A DNA stretch of 64,000 nt from Xenoacremonium recifei (Eukaryota; Ascomycota; Sordariomycetes; Hypocreales; Nectriaceae). Below the pieces are notes generated by a model that did no database searches, had not been told where the DNA came from, and was given only the letters and a program-made list of their open reading frames with translations. The DNA lies in assembly GCA_012184525.1 (NCBI GenBank), contig WOFQ01000007.1, forward strand, positions 927,448 through 991,447, read 5' to 3'. Of the stretch, positions 46,638 through 58,599 are shown piece by piece. A program made the position numbers and the translations under genes. The first letter of the stretch is position 1. Every line of letters starts with the position of its first letter.

Positions 46638-47129
46638 ATGGGGAAACTTTCCTACCTCCCAATGGCCCTGACGCCGACCCGAACTACGCTCCTGACCTCG
46701 ACCTCTATCACAACTCCTCCGACCATCATAAACCGCTCTGCCATCTCCGCCTCCCAGGTCCGCCATGCTACCTTTATTCCCCGTCCGCGCCGACCCTACA
46801 CCTTCACTCAGCTCGTCACCCTTTCCGACGGCTCCAGCTACACTATACGCACTACCTCTCCGATGCCGATCTACCGTGCCACCAAGGACACCCGCAACAC
46901 GCTCTTGTGGCAGCCCAGTGACAAGTCCCTAAAGAATGTTGAGCTCGACGAAGCCGGTCGCTTGGCTGCTTTCCGTGAGAGGTTCGGACGCGCGTACGAT
47001 ACTGGTGTAGGCGAGGGCGATGATGCTGGAGATGGTTATGCGGATCTGATTACGGGCTATGCGCCGGCTCAGGATGCTGCGGCAATGAAGGGATCGGGTC
47101 CCAAGAAGGTTGCAAAGAAGAGGAAGTAA
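46638..47129 (+). CDS. Mitochondrial large-subunit ribosomal protein bL31m
   Basis: 163 residues, single exon. Structural component of the mitochondrial 54S subunit. After a Thr/Ser/Arg-rich presequence (about 1-42) comes the mature start RHATFIPRPRRPYTFTQLV, followed by LSDGSSYTIRTTSP, IYRATKDTRNTLLWQPSD and NVELDEAGRLAAFRERFGR, matching fungal bL31m (yeast Mrpl36). A Lys-rich C-terminus (GPKKVAKKRK) ends the protein. It shares a promoter with the flavin reductase-like gene and converges on VPS5. Confidence 0.88.
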   Translation: MGKLSYLPMALTPTRTTLLTSTSITTPPTIINRSAISASQVRHATFIPRPRRPYTFTQLVTLSDGSSYTIRTTSPMPIYRATKDTRNTLLWQPSDKSLKNVELDEAGRLAAFRERFGRAYDTGVGEGDDAGDGYADLITGYAPAQDAAAMKGSGPKKVAKKRK

Positions 47130-47525
47130 ACAAAATACCAGACTAGAAGCATCTTGAAATGAATTGGGGTGTTGCATTTGTACGAAAGGAGAGGCATCGG
47201 GTCACCATGGGCACATTTCGAGGGAATGATGAGAAGGCACATGCATTGGACAATTCGATATGTACAACAGTTTTAGGAGGCCTTGAGGCTTGTAAGATAT
47301 AGAAAAAGTAAAAACGCGTCTCTAGGCCCACAGGTCAGTCAAACACTCGTTCAGTCTTCACCAATCGCCCGCCTCTCCCCTTTGATATCCCTTGCTTCGC
47401 CTACTCTGGCCGTTTCAACATAAATCCGCTGCAACATTGGGGGAATCGTGAAATCAAATGGCCGCGCGGTCCCGATACCTAAGTACAAGAACACTCTAGT
47501 CAAAGTCGTAGGGCCTCCAATGCTT
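47130..47525. other. Convergent 3' region between bL31m and VPS5
   Basis: 396 bp with both 3' flanks. Nothing distinctive apart from short AT-rich stretches (TATAGAAAAAGTAAAAA near 47300) that could carry polyadenylation signals. Confidence 0.35.
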
Positions 47526-49356
47526 CTAGTCAGAGTCCTCATCGATCCTTGCCCGAGCGCGGTCAATCGCCGTCTCGACCTCCCCCTCGCCTGGAGACTT
47601 GTACTTTTGCTGCGCGATCACCGGGGGCCTGTAGAATACAGACTCATCATCCTCAGCATCTAGCTGCATCAGGAATGTCTCCCACTTTTCGATGAGCTAT
47701 AGATTGTCAGCGGAACCGGTCGTCTCCGACAGATATCGGCTGCAAACTTACCTCCTTTTGGGCCTCCACGGCACTCTCAAGAAACGTTTCAACTCCGCTC
47801 TTGAAGTCTTCCACCTTTTCTCGCTCAAAACGATCCAGCTCAGTCCTCAGCAACCGGCCCATATCTTCAAAGAGTAGCCGGGCTTGGTGGACCTTGCGCT
47901 CTGACTCGCCCACCTCAGCGCTCATCTGGTTCAGCCGATCCTGCTGGCTTTTGCCCTGCCTGAGCAACTTGTCTTGAGTCGACTTCTTTTTCTGAAGCTC
48001 GGACTCGGCAGCGTGCCACGAGTAAAACGCCTTCTGACGCTGGCCGAAGGCTTGCTTAACGGAACCAATTAGACGGATGTATTCTTCAATGATGATACCA
48101 AATGTTAGCACGTCTTGTTGCGCTTGACGATCGTAGACATCACGAATCGTGAGTTGAAGCTCCGAGAGGGCGTCGAGAGGACCCGACAGAGATGGTGACA
48201 GCTCAACCGTAGACAGCGCGTGCAGAGAAGCTGAAAAATCACCGGCAGCCTCGGCCATCATCTTCCGCTGGCTAACCATGGTCTCCATCGCCTTCAACAG
48301 GCCCTTGAGCTGGTTCTCAAGCGCGTCAAGGTAGACCTTGCGGTCATGGAACCAATCATCCTGCTCAACAAACTTGTTACCGCCCCCCACGCTGATACCC
48401 AGGGAGCCGAACATGCCCTTGCTCTCGCCAGGGATTGGCTCCCTTCTCTCCTTGTGCTTTACATCCACATTGAAGGTCTCGCTCTCCAAGAATAGTTTTA
48501 GATCCGCATCGTGCTGCAAGGTAGAGTGTATCGCGATCTTGTTGAGCATCTTCTCTAAGGCCGCACGCCGGCTCTCCACGAAGTTACTGTCGAAGCGGCC
48601 TACGGCCTGCTTTTCAGGGGGAGGCGGAACCACAATTCCAGGGTTGTTGCCATGAAGGGTGTTGTAAAGCCAGAGGAAGTCACGGTACCGACGCTTGACC
48701 TCAAATTCCGGCTGCTTGTATGCCTTCGAGGTGGTCTGCGGGAGAGCGTCAGTTCTGATCATTTCTCGAATTCAAATACAAGGGGAATGGAGTTTGGGTA
48801 CCTTGGTTCGCACTGAGTAAACAATATGGGAGCTGGTGAGGTCTCCGACTTTGTGAGGATCTCCTACGGTGATATGGAAGGTCGGATTCGCAGCCTGCTC
48901 AACGCTAACACTGGGCTGAGTGGTGCTTCTCATGCTACTTGGCCTAGCAGCCTCGACCGGGGGAGGAACACGCGGTCCCCGATGTCCATTCAGGCTGTCA
49001 TCGTCATTATCGTCGTCGATATGATGCGGATCAGCTAGGCGCCGAGCTTGCTGTTGCTGCGACTGCTGAGGCATCGTGGTCCGTAGCACCACCTGCTCCT
49101 TTTGCGGAGGCACCGGCGGGGCATCATGGGCAGAGGAATTGTCTGTTGGAGCGGCTCCCAGAGGACCTAGGGGGTCATCGACGGCTTCGAGGCGGGTGGG
49201 CTGAGCAACGAGTCGGCGAGGGCCGCGGGAAGGACGAGGAGCCGGAGTCGAGGAGGACTGGGAGGTAGTGGATTGCGATGCGGCAGGTGGCTCGACTTGG
49301 GAGGTCGGCTGGGACGTCTGGGAGGAGTCCGCCCAAGGAGATTCTTCGACATCCAT
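47526..49356 (-). CDS. VPS5: Retromer sorting nexin Vps5 (PX-BAR)
   Basis: Membrane-binding retromer subunit for endosome-to-Golgi retrieval; 569 residues. Exons 48802-49356, 47752-48735 and 47526-47696; introns of 66 nt (GTACCC donor, weak) and 55 nt. Order: a disordered Ser/Pro/Gln N-terminus (1-130); a PX domain from about 150 with VRTKTTSKAYKQPEFEVKRRYRDFLWLY, the Pro-rich IVVPPPPEKQAVGRF loop and RRAALEKMLNKIAIH for PI3P binding; then a BAR domain of long helices (LENQLKGLLKAMETMVSQRK, AFYSWHAAESELQKKK, LLRTELDRFEREKVEDF). The third exon restores the BAR end LIEKWETFLMQLDAEDDES. The usual partner is Vps17, which is not in this window. Confidence 0.94.
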
Positions 49357-50418
49357 GATCGCGAGTGAAGCCGCGAGACGAAGAGGAGAAGACGGGTGTA
49401 GCGATGCCAGCGAGGTGTTTTGGCAAAGGGGGATTGCTCAGGGCGTGGACGGCGACGCTTGGCTTGGGGAAGGTTGACGGCAGAGGTGGGTGGGCGGGCG
49501 TTGCTGGAGTGGAGTTGGTGTTTGCGGACCGGGGAGCATGCTAAGCTCGCACGCCTAAGGACTTTCACACGCGCGCTAATGATGCTCAAGACACCGATTC
49601 TCGCCGAGTACTCCGTACAAACGGGAGCCTCTCAAGCGTCTGAGCTACTTCCTACATGTGGTTAAATGCCAATTTTACATGGAATTACTCAGTAGAGTGG
49701 CGATGAGTCTCTGTCTCGATTTGTCTGCAATTATCACACTGCCTATGTGCTCCTCGCTGTGGGATTTGTTCCGATTGTCTAAGTTTAGTCTCTGCGCAGA
49801 TCCAAGGAACGCCTGTGCCCGCGATGTCATATCTACCTATTTTAGGCTACGCCTGTACAAGTTCTGAGCTTCACTGAAAGGCCCGTACCTTAGGCAACAG
49901 TTCCGATGATCTCTCAACCAGATAACATTTAATCTTAGGCTTCATTAACAGCCTCTCGATTGAGTATCCCCTCACGCAAACAGTTCGTACTGAGAAAATA
50001 ACGTTATATTCTGGCAAAGCGGTTTGCCCAAACCCTTCAACAACCCTTACGCTAGGCAAGAGCCAAATGACGGCGCGATAGTGTATACGCTACCTGTCCA
50101 TGTTCTCCAAGATTAGGAGCCCCAAAGGCGCCTGGGTATTGTACTGGATGCAGTGAATATGCAATCCAGACTTGTGTTGATAATTTCCGATACCCCAAGT
50201 CAATGCTGATCCGTCTTGAATGCCAAATCTTTGCTCTCAACGTTTCGGCTCGCATGAATGAGATGTCAACACTTGTATCACTTGAGATTCAAAATCTCCA
50301 TGTCTTGCAAGCTCTGTCCCAAGTAGACGAGTGTCTCTCGTCCCGATCCAAGTCCTATTTGCGCCGTGTATCCAGTCCCTCTCGAGTTTTTCACTCTGGT
50401 GCTCGATTCCCGACGCTC
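49357..50418 (-). other. Intergenic: VPS5 promoter and TAF5 3' flank
   Basis: 1062 bp. 49,357-49,600 is a GC-rich VPS5 leader/promoter. 49,650-50,200 is AT-richer with no gene. 50,200-50,418 is the TAF5 3' flank. No repeats or RNA genes were recognised. Confidence 0.35.
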
Positions 50419-53162
50419 CTAACGCTCGGGATCGTAGCAGCCTCCAACGATGACGAGATTCATCCGCGTAAATTTCACCTTCATCACCGGTGTTTTCTTG
50501 GTGGGAAAGGCGCTGATCTGATCCGGCGTGATCATCACCTCCTTTCCTTTCTTCTTATGAGTCCCTCCGGCAGCTCCAGTGCCTCCCTGCCCAGCTGTGG
50601 CTGCGGCTGTGCGAGATGGGTCGCCCGTCGCGCCACCAAGATTCATGGCGTCCGAGCCCTGAATGGATGGATCAAGCCCAGCCTGTTGTTGTGTTGCCTT
50701 TTGAGGATCTGCGGGAAGCTCAACATCCCAGAGTCGTACGGTACCGTCTTGACCACCAGATGCCAGGACGTTGGACTCTACGCTAAAGCTTAGGGACCAG
50801 ATGCCACCCTTTCCGTGACCACGCGATCGCTTGATCCGAGTTCCCTTGGCGAGATCCCAGAAGAAGATATTGCCTGCACAGTCGGCACTTGCGAGAATTT
50901 TGCCGTTGGGGGAGCATTCAATAGCACTGATATAGTCGGTGTGGCCTGAGAAGACACGGACACATGACCCCGTCACCACCGACCACATGCGGACTGACTT
51001 GTCAGTCTCGTCTGAAGCCGAGAAGACGTATAGCCCATTTGGATGCCAAGCAAGCGCGGATATGGGAGTATCGTGTCCCACGAAAAGGCGCTGGGGCGAG
51101 GCATGGTCCTGCATCCAGACACGTACGGCTTTGTCGTATCCTCCACTGACAAAGTAATGGCCGTGGGGACCCCAAAGAGTCCTGAAGACCGGGCCATCGT
51201 GGGACTTGTACAGGCAGAGACAGCTCCACGACTCAAGAGACCATAGCCGAATCTGACCATCTGCAGCTGATGACAGGAGCAGCTTCGGTCGTGTATCAAT
51301 TGATGGATTTGGCTTGCCTTCATCCCCAAAGAGCTTCTGTGGTGGGCCAGAGGCCGCATCTGAAAATGAGACATCGTATACAGGGCCTGAATGGCCAATT
51401 AGTTTCCGGCTGTTGAATTTGGAGTCCTTTTCATGGGCATTCATCGTGGGGAGAGCTTTCCCATCCAGGGACCAGATGCGAATGTAAGATTCAGTTGTAC
51501 CGGCAGCAACCATAAGGCCGTCGTTGGAAAAGTCCATACAGGCGACACTAGCATTTGTCAGAGTCCTATTACCGAGACGGGATTCCAATGGAGAGGTACT
51601 AACCTGCCGAGGCTGTTGTGGAATGTGAACATGCAAGCGCTTATGGGCACACCAACGCCCCCCGTGTGGCCGTCAATCTTGAATCGATCACGGTTCTCGC
51701 GGACTTTTTGCATTTCGAGCATGATATCTCGCGGTCGCGATGGTGGCAAGGGCAAGTCAGCTCTGCTCGGTGCATCAGCGCTCTCTTCACGCTTGATTCT
51801 CTGGTCGAACTCTTCTAGCATGCTGGGCCGACCAGGGGGCGGAGGATTGCGTCGTTCTTCTTCCTCAATCTCTGCCCGCACATCTTCTTTCAGATCTGGG
51901 TCCCAGGGCAAGAGGCCCAGCTTGAGCGGCGCGGAGGGATCAAGAACGTCTTTGTTGGACAGACCGATATTAACACCAGGTATACCTTCGTTAGAATCCA
52001 CCTCCTCAACTTCCATATTACGAGATCGACGATAGACAGCCTCGAAGCTGAAAGGCGTGATTGGACCCCGAGCAGTTGAGTCCACTTGGCAGTACGAGAC
52101 GAGCAACTGGCGGATGACAGAGCCACCTTGTTCGGACTCACGCTCTAAGAAGTTGAAAAGATCACCAGTGGCATGCTGGTTCAGCGGGATGCGATAGCGA
52201 TTTTCTCGGTACAGCCTCGTGACCGGGTTCTCTTTGACATGTTGTGGTAAAGTGACAGTTGCGAAGGTCTTTAGGTCGTCGGCATGAACCGGTTGGAAAT
52301 ATGGTCCAGAGTCCCTCAGAAAGGCTTTGGCGTCTTCTGTGTAGGCATTCGATACCAAATCTAGATACGCATACACGAATATAGGCCATTGCAGCTTTGA
52401 AAGCTCGAACTGCAAGAGGTAAGTACATGTGACCTCGCATTATGGGACGGAGACTGACTTTGTAAAGCTCAAGATTATTCTCGATCCAATCTCGGAGCAG
52501 CGTGAACGCTTTCTGGTATTTCTTTGGGCCAAGATTTGCGAGCTGTTGGACGGGCTTGCCATCAGGGCCAAGGTGCTTGGACTCTTGTCGAAAGACTTCT
52601 TCAGTTCTGTTGAATCCTCTCTTGAGCAGATAGTCGGTTACCTAGAAGGGCGCGAGTTAGAGAACAGGTCACATAGAATAATAATGTCTCCAAACAATGG
52701 TAAGATTTCTTCGCCTTTACCCTCCTCGTCCCTCATCCTTCGTTGCTCGAATCGATTTGTCAACCGGAGCAATCCACCGGCATATTGAGCTCGCCACAAG
52801 TCAGGAAAGCAGGACAACTGGAGGATCAGATCAAGTAGAAGCGCAAGTGCCATCATAGCGTAGATATCCGCTATCCAACAAGACGAAGAACCGTCTCGTG
52901 GGCGCAGTCTAAGACTTGGGGTTCCATCGTCGGGCATGGGGGGCTGGCCAGATGCCAAAAGCAGCAAGCAGGAATAATAAATCAGGAAATTAAAGTCACC
53001 ACTTACTATTTGATTAAGATTTTGGTTAGACATGGCCCCTCCTGACGTGCCCGTCTGACCAGGAGCGGCGGTAGCAGCTGGTGTCGGAGCCGGAGGAGTA
53101 GCCGCTTGGCCTGTAAAGCTGCCAGCTGGAGCCGCGCCTGGCACAGGAGTCTGGGCCGCCAT
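50419..53162 (-). CDS. TAF5: TFIID subunit TAF5 (LisH-like/NTD2 plus WD40)
   Basis: Core scaffold of TFIID (and SAGA in many fungi), 757 residues. Exons (minus) 53007-53162, 52459-52641, 51604-52409, 50419-51547; introns of 365, 49 and 56 nt. An Ala/Pro-rich start is followed by the LisH-like NQIVTDYLLKRGFNRTEEVF, restored by joining exons 1 and 2, then the NTD2 domain (LSKLQWPIFVYAYLDLVSN, VTRLYRENRYRIPLNQHATG). The C-terminal WD40 propeller has at least six repeats with GH...WD/SW endings, e.g. GHDTPISALAWHPNGLYVFS and GHTDYISAIECSPNGKILAS. The C-terminal insert is Gly/Ala/Lys-rich. The first intron is far longer than others here. It is divergent from MED11. Confidence 0.95.
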
Positions 53163-53880
53163 GGCGCGAATCGCTGGGATCGAGGAAGAGACCCTACTTT
53201 GAAGTGAGTTGGGCTGGTCTCAGATAACGGCGCGAGCAAAGCGTACCTCGATGTTGGGCGCTGATCTCGAGATTTTTGATGGAACGTCGAGGCGGAAGCG
53301 ATCTGGCGGAAGGGACCCAACGGGGTGAACGGTTATGTTTAGCTGCTGAAAGACTTTGTCGAGTAGAACCAAACTTCTATTACTCGGGCGCTTCGCGCTG
53401 CGATGATCAGGGTATTGAGTCTTCGAGCTTAGCGATGGAATATGCAGAGCTGTAGAAGGTGGTTGAACCGTGAGAGCTTCGCTTCAATGAGGTGAAGCTT
53501 GCGGGACCAGCATGAGCGCGTCGTGCATGTCTGTGGCGGACCATTTAGCCGAGAAATAAGCGCATAGAGCCTCGCACCTGCCCTCGTTAACTAGTGAGCA
53601 ACGAGAGAGGAACAACCCCACTCTTCCTGCGCCCACTCTGTCCTCCCTTACCCTTTTACCTTTGACGTCCAAGTGAGAAGTTCTTGAAGATCACCAACCT
53701 CATCAACCCATGGCGCTTTAAATCTCAGAAAGCTGCGTCCTGGCTGTCTATTCTAGGCGTCTTCCTCGATCTGCGCAAGAAATAATATTGGCGTTCAGCA
53801 CTCTATCGTCTTGCTCAGGAACTAGGCTCCGCTCCCTTAGTTGGCCTCACTCACTTCTCCAACCTACCAATATCTCAGTC
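53163..53880. promoter_or_regulatory. Bidirectional promoter, TAF5 (-) / MED11 (+)
   Basis: 718 bp between divergent genes of the general transcription machinery. The MED11 side is C/T-rich. An open frame extends upstream of the MED11 ATG without any other ATG, so it is leader. No TATA box seen. Confidence 0.4.
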
Positions 53881-54420
53881 ATGTCGTCTCCAAAAGATAC
53901 CGCAATGCCGGACGGACAGTCCCCGATTAACCAGCCTTTTACTGTGGCGGAAAATATTTCGCAGTTGATCGCCATCGACAAGAGCATCGTTGAGCTGATG
54001 GGCCACACGGTCACTGCACTCGATGCGCTCACAGTCCCGACCACGGCTACAAACCCAGCATCTTCCTCTGAAGTGACTAGCCCCTCAATAGACCCCGAAG
54101 CCAAGAAAGAGGCTTTCCGGTCAGCAAGCGACAAGTTCTTGGCGACCCTTCATCAGATCGATACTCGAAACAAGAGGCAAATCTTGGCTTTAGAGGAGGC
54201 TGGCATCATCAACCTCTCCAACCCCCAGCGACAAGATCCTAATGCTCCGACAAAGCCGTCTCTAAAGCCTAACGGAGTTGGTGCTATTGGGAACTTGGAC
54301 GTTGGCTGGTTGAATAGCCGGAGCACACGCGTTGAACGCGATATGGAAGAGGAAATCTGGGGGAAAGCAGCAGATCTGCTTAAGAAGGAGAAGGACAACC
54401 TTAGGATGGGGCCAAAATGA
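53881..54420 (+). CDS. MED11: Mediator head subunit Med11
   Basis: 179 residues, single exon. Small helical protein that pairs with Med22 in the Mediator head module and helps recruit TFIIH and the pre-initiation complex. Key segment: FTVAENISQLIAIDKSIVEL followed by MGHTVTALDAL, the conserved Med11 helix pair; then KEAFRSASDKFLATLHQIDT. The C-terminal half carries a Pro/Asn-rich linker and a final charged helix (RVERDMEEEIWGKAADLLKK). The first ATG in the frame is 53881, at a good context (CAGTC-ATG-TC). It is head-to-head with TAF5. Confidence 0.9.
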   Translation: MSSPKDTAMPDGQSPINQPFTVAENISQLIAIDKSIVELMGHTVTALDALTVPTTATNPASSSEVTSPSIDPEAKKEAFRSASDKFLATLHQIDTRNKRQILALEEAGIINLSNPQRQDPNAPTKPSLKPNGVGAIGNLDVGWLNSRSTRVERDMEEEIWGKAADLLKKEKDNLRMGPK

Positions 54421-55933
54421 GTCCAGGGGTCAAGGCCTTGCCGATTATCCTGTGAAGGAATCCAACACACATAGCGACGTGATGATTCCGTCGCAAGCTC
54501 GAAGGCTCAACGATCACATCGCGAATGAACGGTCCTCCCTCACTAGGCCTTGGGTTTTCTACTTGGGTAGGAAAGCTATTCGACCCCGAAGGCTTGCTCT
54601 CAATTGAGCGACCTTATTAGGGTGGCTGCGGTTGCGAATACATCGAAAACCGTGGGGTCATCCAGTGATAGGATCGATAGGGTACCTCGATGCAAACGAG
54701 CACCGCGTATTCTGTGCTGCCGCAACACGCCAGAGACACCTACAGATGGGCTCCTATTGCCGTATATCCTTCTTGCTCCGCAAGTGCCTTCAGGCGTCGA
54801 CTAGGGAGGACGAACAGAAGCTGCACTTCTCGGAATTGCATAAGGAATTCATTGTAAATACGTTGCCGTATTCTTGATAGAGCCCTCAAAAAGAGACAAA
54901 ACAGATTGCAATGAAGCGTTACTTACCCGTACATGGGCAGATGTAGCATTCGCACGCAGAAGTAGGCTCAGTAAAGAGTGCCTGAGTTTCTGTTCACAAA
55001 CGATACAGCCCAGCCCTCCAGATCGTAGACAAGTGGAAGCTACAGAGTAGGCTCGAATAACTCATTGACTCCGGCAGAAACTTGCTGGCAAAAGCTGTCC
55101 AAGCACTATAAAAGCACTTGACGGCCATTCCGGTTGTTACAGTCAGGGGAGGGAGCTTGTCAGGGAGCAAATGCCCCTTTTCGGGCTATCGTGCGCCGCA
55201 GATTGGCTCGGCACGTGTTGGCCCTTGAAGCCCACACACTGGAATCTTCACCACTGGCAAGAGCACATGCAGCAGGTCCAGGCTCCACTGGTACAGTACA
55301 GGTACATACGGCCCCTGGGCCAGACGCTGCCGTGGCCAATCAGCAGCCCCGCCACGTAATCAGACAATTGCCCATGGCGCAACCCTCGCACTGTGGCAGA
55401 TCAACCGCCGGAACGCCGGCGCCTGCAAAGCTGGCTCTGGTGGTGCCGAAGAGGCCGGCCCTTTGCGTGCTCTGGGCAAGTGCGACGGGCTTTGGGTGGG
55501 GTTTTTCATGTGCAGGACTCCGCCTTTCCGGGTCCAATATGCATTTGACCTTGGCCTGGGCCGAGCGGGATTGACGGGTCCTCCCATTGAATTGAAATGG
55601 CGTCCTCCCTTGGATTTCCGTAGGGAGCTTTTACTTTCTTGCTCTGCCCTCCTCTCCCTCTCCCGACCTGCCATCGCCGCTTCAGACAGACATTTGCTTG
55701 TGCTGCCTGCGCCGATCTGCGCCTGTGCTCTGCCGCCCTCCGGAAACGTCGTCCGTCTTGTCGGGGTTGTCTATCATCCCATCGTCATACTCCACCCGAT
55801 ATAACTGCGACGGTCCCCCGCCCGCCCCCCGAGACTCCCGCGACTGGGCGCGTCGCAACCGCATCGTCTGAGGAAATCCCTGGAGCGCTTGAGACGTTTT
55901 GGATCGCAGATTTGGGGCGCAAAATTTGCTTCA
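54421..55933. other. Intergenic: MED11 3' flank and Ytp1-like promoter
   Basis: 1513 bp. No gene supported. 54,850-55,130 is AT-richer; 55,130-55,933 is GC-rich with C-runs typical of a leader. Open frames up to 172 codons have no recognisable family. Confidence 0.35.
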
Positions 55934-57577
55934 ATGGCAGCGCGATCGGGATACATATCGACCGGTGTCGCCATGGTGCCGTCGCGCTGGGCGGCCGCCG
56001 TCTTGGTTGTGGCGGCGTCTGGCAACATGGTTCGAGCTCACGAACACGGCGTCAGCCACATCGCAGAGGGCGAGACTGTTTCTCAGGAACCCTTGGTGCG
56101 TCTTGTCGCAACGTCGGGGAACTTTCCCTACGTATGGGCAGGGGACTGCTGAGCTAACGGTCGCAGGATATTATACTTTGGATTCATATCTTCCTCCAGA
56201 TGTTTGCCTATGGCATCGTCTTCCCTGTTGGCATGGTTCTTGGAGTAGGACAATCCTTATCCTCTTGCGCGCAGAGTGATGCTAACGGGACGCTAGATGA
56301 CCAAGAATCGATGGCATGTTCCAACCCAGATCTTCGGTACCGTCCTCGCGATCCTCGGCTTTTTCTTGGGCCATTTGCACAAAGGACGAGAATTCATACC
56401 ACATAACGCTCACGCCGGATTCGCCCACATCCTTCAGCTGCTGCTGGCCGCGCAGGTGGTCTTGGGTCTGTACCTCAAGGGTCATTGGGAAAAGGGTATC
56501 AATGGCAAGATTCGGAGGTTTATTCGCCCATGCCATTCCGTCATTGGCAAGGCAATGCCTCTGCTCTCCTGGGTGCAGATGATCTTTGGGGGCATCACGG
56601 CTCTCGGATTCTGCCAGGGCGACCATGTTGGGCAGTGCGCAGCCCATTTCATTATGGGCGGAGCGTTCATCGCCTACGGTATCCTTCTCACCATCATTCT
56701 TGTTGTCGGCCAGGTCTGGCTCCGAAACACCGGTCGCTCGCAAGAGTTCTACGACAGTGCCGTCATTGCTGCTTGGGGTTGTGTCAACACCTTCACCGAA
56801 CACCGTTGGGGCACCGCGTGGGTGAGGAATGATTGGCAGCACACCACTATGGGAATCATCTGGTGGTCTGCGGGTCTGGTTGGCATTTGGCTAAGCCGTG
56901 ATCGCGACGGCCGGCCCAAACGCAACTTCATCCCTGGCTTCATTATTCTGATGACAGGATGGGCCATGTCGGCTCACCCGCAAGAGCTGATGATTAGTGC
57001 CGCCGTCCACACTATGTTTGGTTACACGTTGATGGGCGCCGGTCTGACCCGAATCATTGAGGTTGCCTTTGTTCTTAAGGATGCTCAGTCTCTGAAACCA
57101 GATGGTCGATCAATCAACAGCTTCCAGTTTATCCCGGTCTTTGTGAGTAATTCTTCTCATCCTGCAGGGACTTCTACTCACTTTCGCTAGCTTCTTTACG
57201 CTGCCGGTTTCTTGTTCATGAGCGCCACCGAGGAGCAGATGGACCTTGTTGACAGGTCCGATCTGGATCACGTTTCATACATTCTCATTATCTTTTCGCT
57301 CGCCTCGTTGATGTTCCTCGTGGCAAACATGCTTATCGGTCTCTGGGACCGCCTGTCAAGCTCTCAAGGACAGGGCAAGAATTTGAACCATGGCCATTCT
57401 CTCATCAATGGCCATTCAATTGAGGATGGCCAACTTCAAGATGCCAACGAATTTGAGCTTGAGGGGTTGACGAGTGACGATGAGGACGACCCAGCCCAGC
57501 GCATGTTACGGCACAGCGATGACGACTCGGGAAGCTCTGGGACCGTTGGGAGAAACAACCAGACGCGAGTTAGATAA
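55934..57577 (+). CDS. Ytp1-like multipass membrane protein (DUF2427/Ytp1)
   Basis: 490 residues. Exons 55934-56095, 56167-56244, 56297-57142, 57191-57577; introns of 71, 52 and 48 nt. An N-terminal signal-anchor stretch (WAAAVLVVAASGNMVRAHEHG) precedes a luminal His-containing segment. The DUF2427 part (DIILWIHIFLQMFAYGIVFP, GHLHKGREFIPHNAHAGF) has paired histidines between helices reminiscent of b561-type haem ligands. The Ytp1 domain follows (HRWGTAWVRNDWQHTTMGII, AHPQELMISAAVHTMFGYTL). About ten membrane spans and an acidic, Ser-rich cytosolic tail with repeated HSLINGHSIEDGQ. Exon 3 begins with an in-frame ATG, but exons 1-2 restore conserved sequence. Function in yeast is poorly known; a redox or metal role is conjecture. 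Confidence 0.9.
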
Positions 57578-58387
57578 CGACGCGAACACGTCTGAACGAT
57601 TTGTATGATGAGAAGGGTGGGACTTATTTTGGCAATCCTTTCCGGACGGCGTCTTTAGGGATCGACGAGGGTAGGCTGGGAAGAGATTGTTTCAGTTTGT
57701 TTACCTGTATTATGAGACAACCAACACTGTTAGAATAATTTCATCCAGGTTTCAAGGGATCAACATCGTCAAGTATCATGCCAATCGATACATAACAGAT
57801 GGGTAATAGTATAATAGCTATGAGCCAGGACAACATATCGATGAATCTGTTACTCTCATGCGAAGGCTGTAACAGGTGCAGCTTATTTATCCAGGTAAGG
57901 GTCTTGCAATCATAGCCCAGTAACCTAAGCAAGCGTAACAGACTCGGTGGGCCTGATGAGTGTAATAGTTTTCATTTTTCATGGCTTTATATTGCTGCCG
58001 ATATATGTAGAGTTGCTAAGATATTGCTTTGAAGAGAGGTTGATTACGCATGAGGCGCATGGGCTAAAGCACGTGGACAAAGTGACTATATAAAAAGCAG
58101 AGGGAGTTTCTGATCTAGAGAAATCTGGACCAGAATAAATTGAAGCTTACTGTACTTATTTCTCTGTCTCTTTCTTTTCCCTCAAAAATCCTTCAAGTTG
58201 ACAATTATGATAAAGCACAAGTTACTAATGGCCTTTCGCCACCAACCTGACATGATTGATCGCGCCATTTTAGAGAATATAATTCTGCTGTCGTTAAAGT
58301 TCTGAATTTATTTTAGACTAAAATACTGGCAAGATTGAGTAACGCTGATCTTTGACCAAATTTAATGAAGTAGCTATAGTGCTATAC

Positions 58388-58430
58388 TAAGGGGGTTCTC
58401 AATCTCGACATCTCTCTATGTCAAATTTCC
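58388..58430 (+). repeat. Dispersed repeat, copy A (TAAGGGGGTTCTCAATCTCG family)
   Basis: About 43 bp starting TAAGGGGGTTCTCAATCTCG. It matches copy B at 59263-59310 (same orientation) and, more loosely, copy C at 62734-62770. Copies A and B bracket the AT-rich core. Confidence 0.55.
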
Positions 58431-58599
58431 ATGGTCCTTACAAGGCGCCAGATTGAAAGCTGTTATAACTGCTTGCTCAAAATAAGCAATTGAAAGGGAA
58501 ATAAGATGTTGAATCCTATTGAATTCAGCTGTAAATATATGGTGTTACTGTGATAAGATTGCTGCAGTGGTCCTAATAGCATGACTCTATATAATGAAG

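Noticed and set aside
52800..52870. Possible box C/D snoRNA in the long TAF5 intron (ATGATGG and CTGA about 50 nt apart)
   Set aside because: The C box deviates from RUGAUGA and there is no terminal stem; too weak to call.
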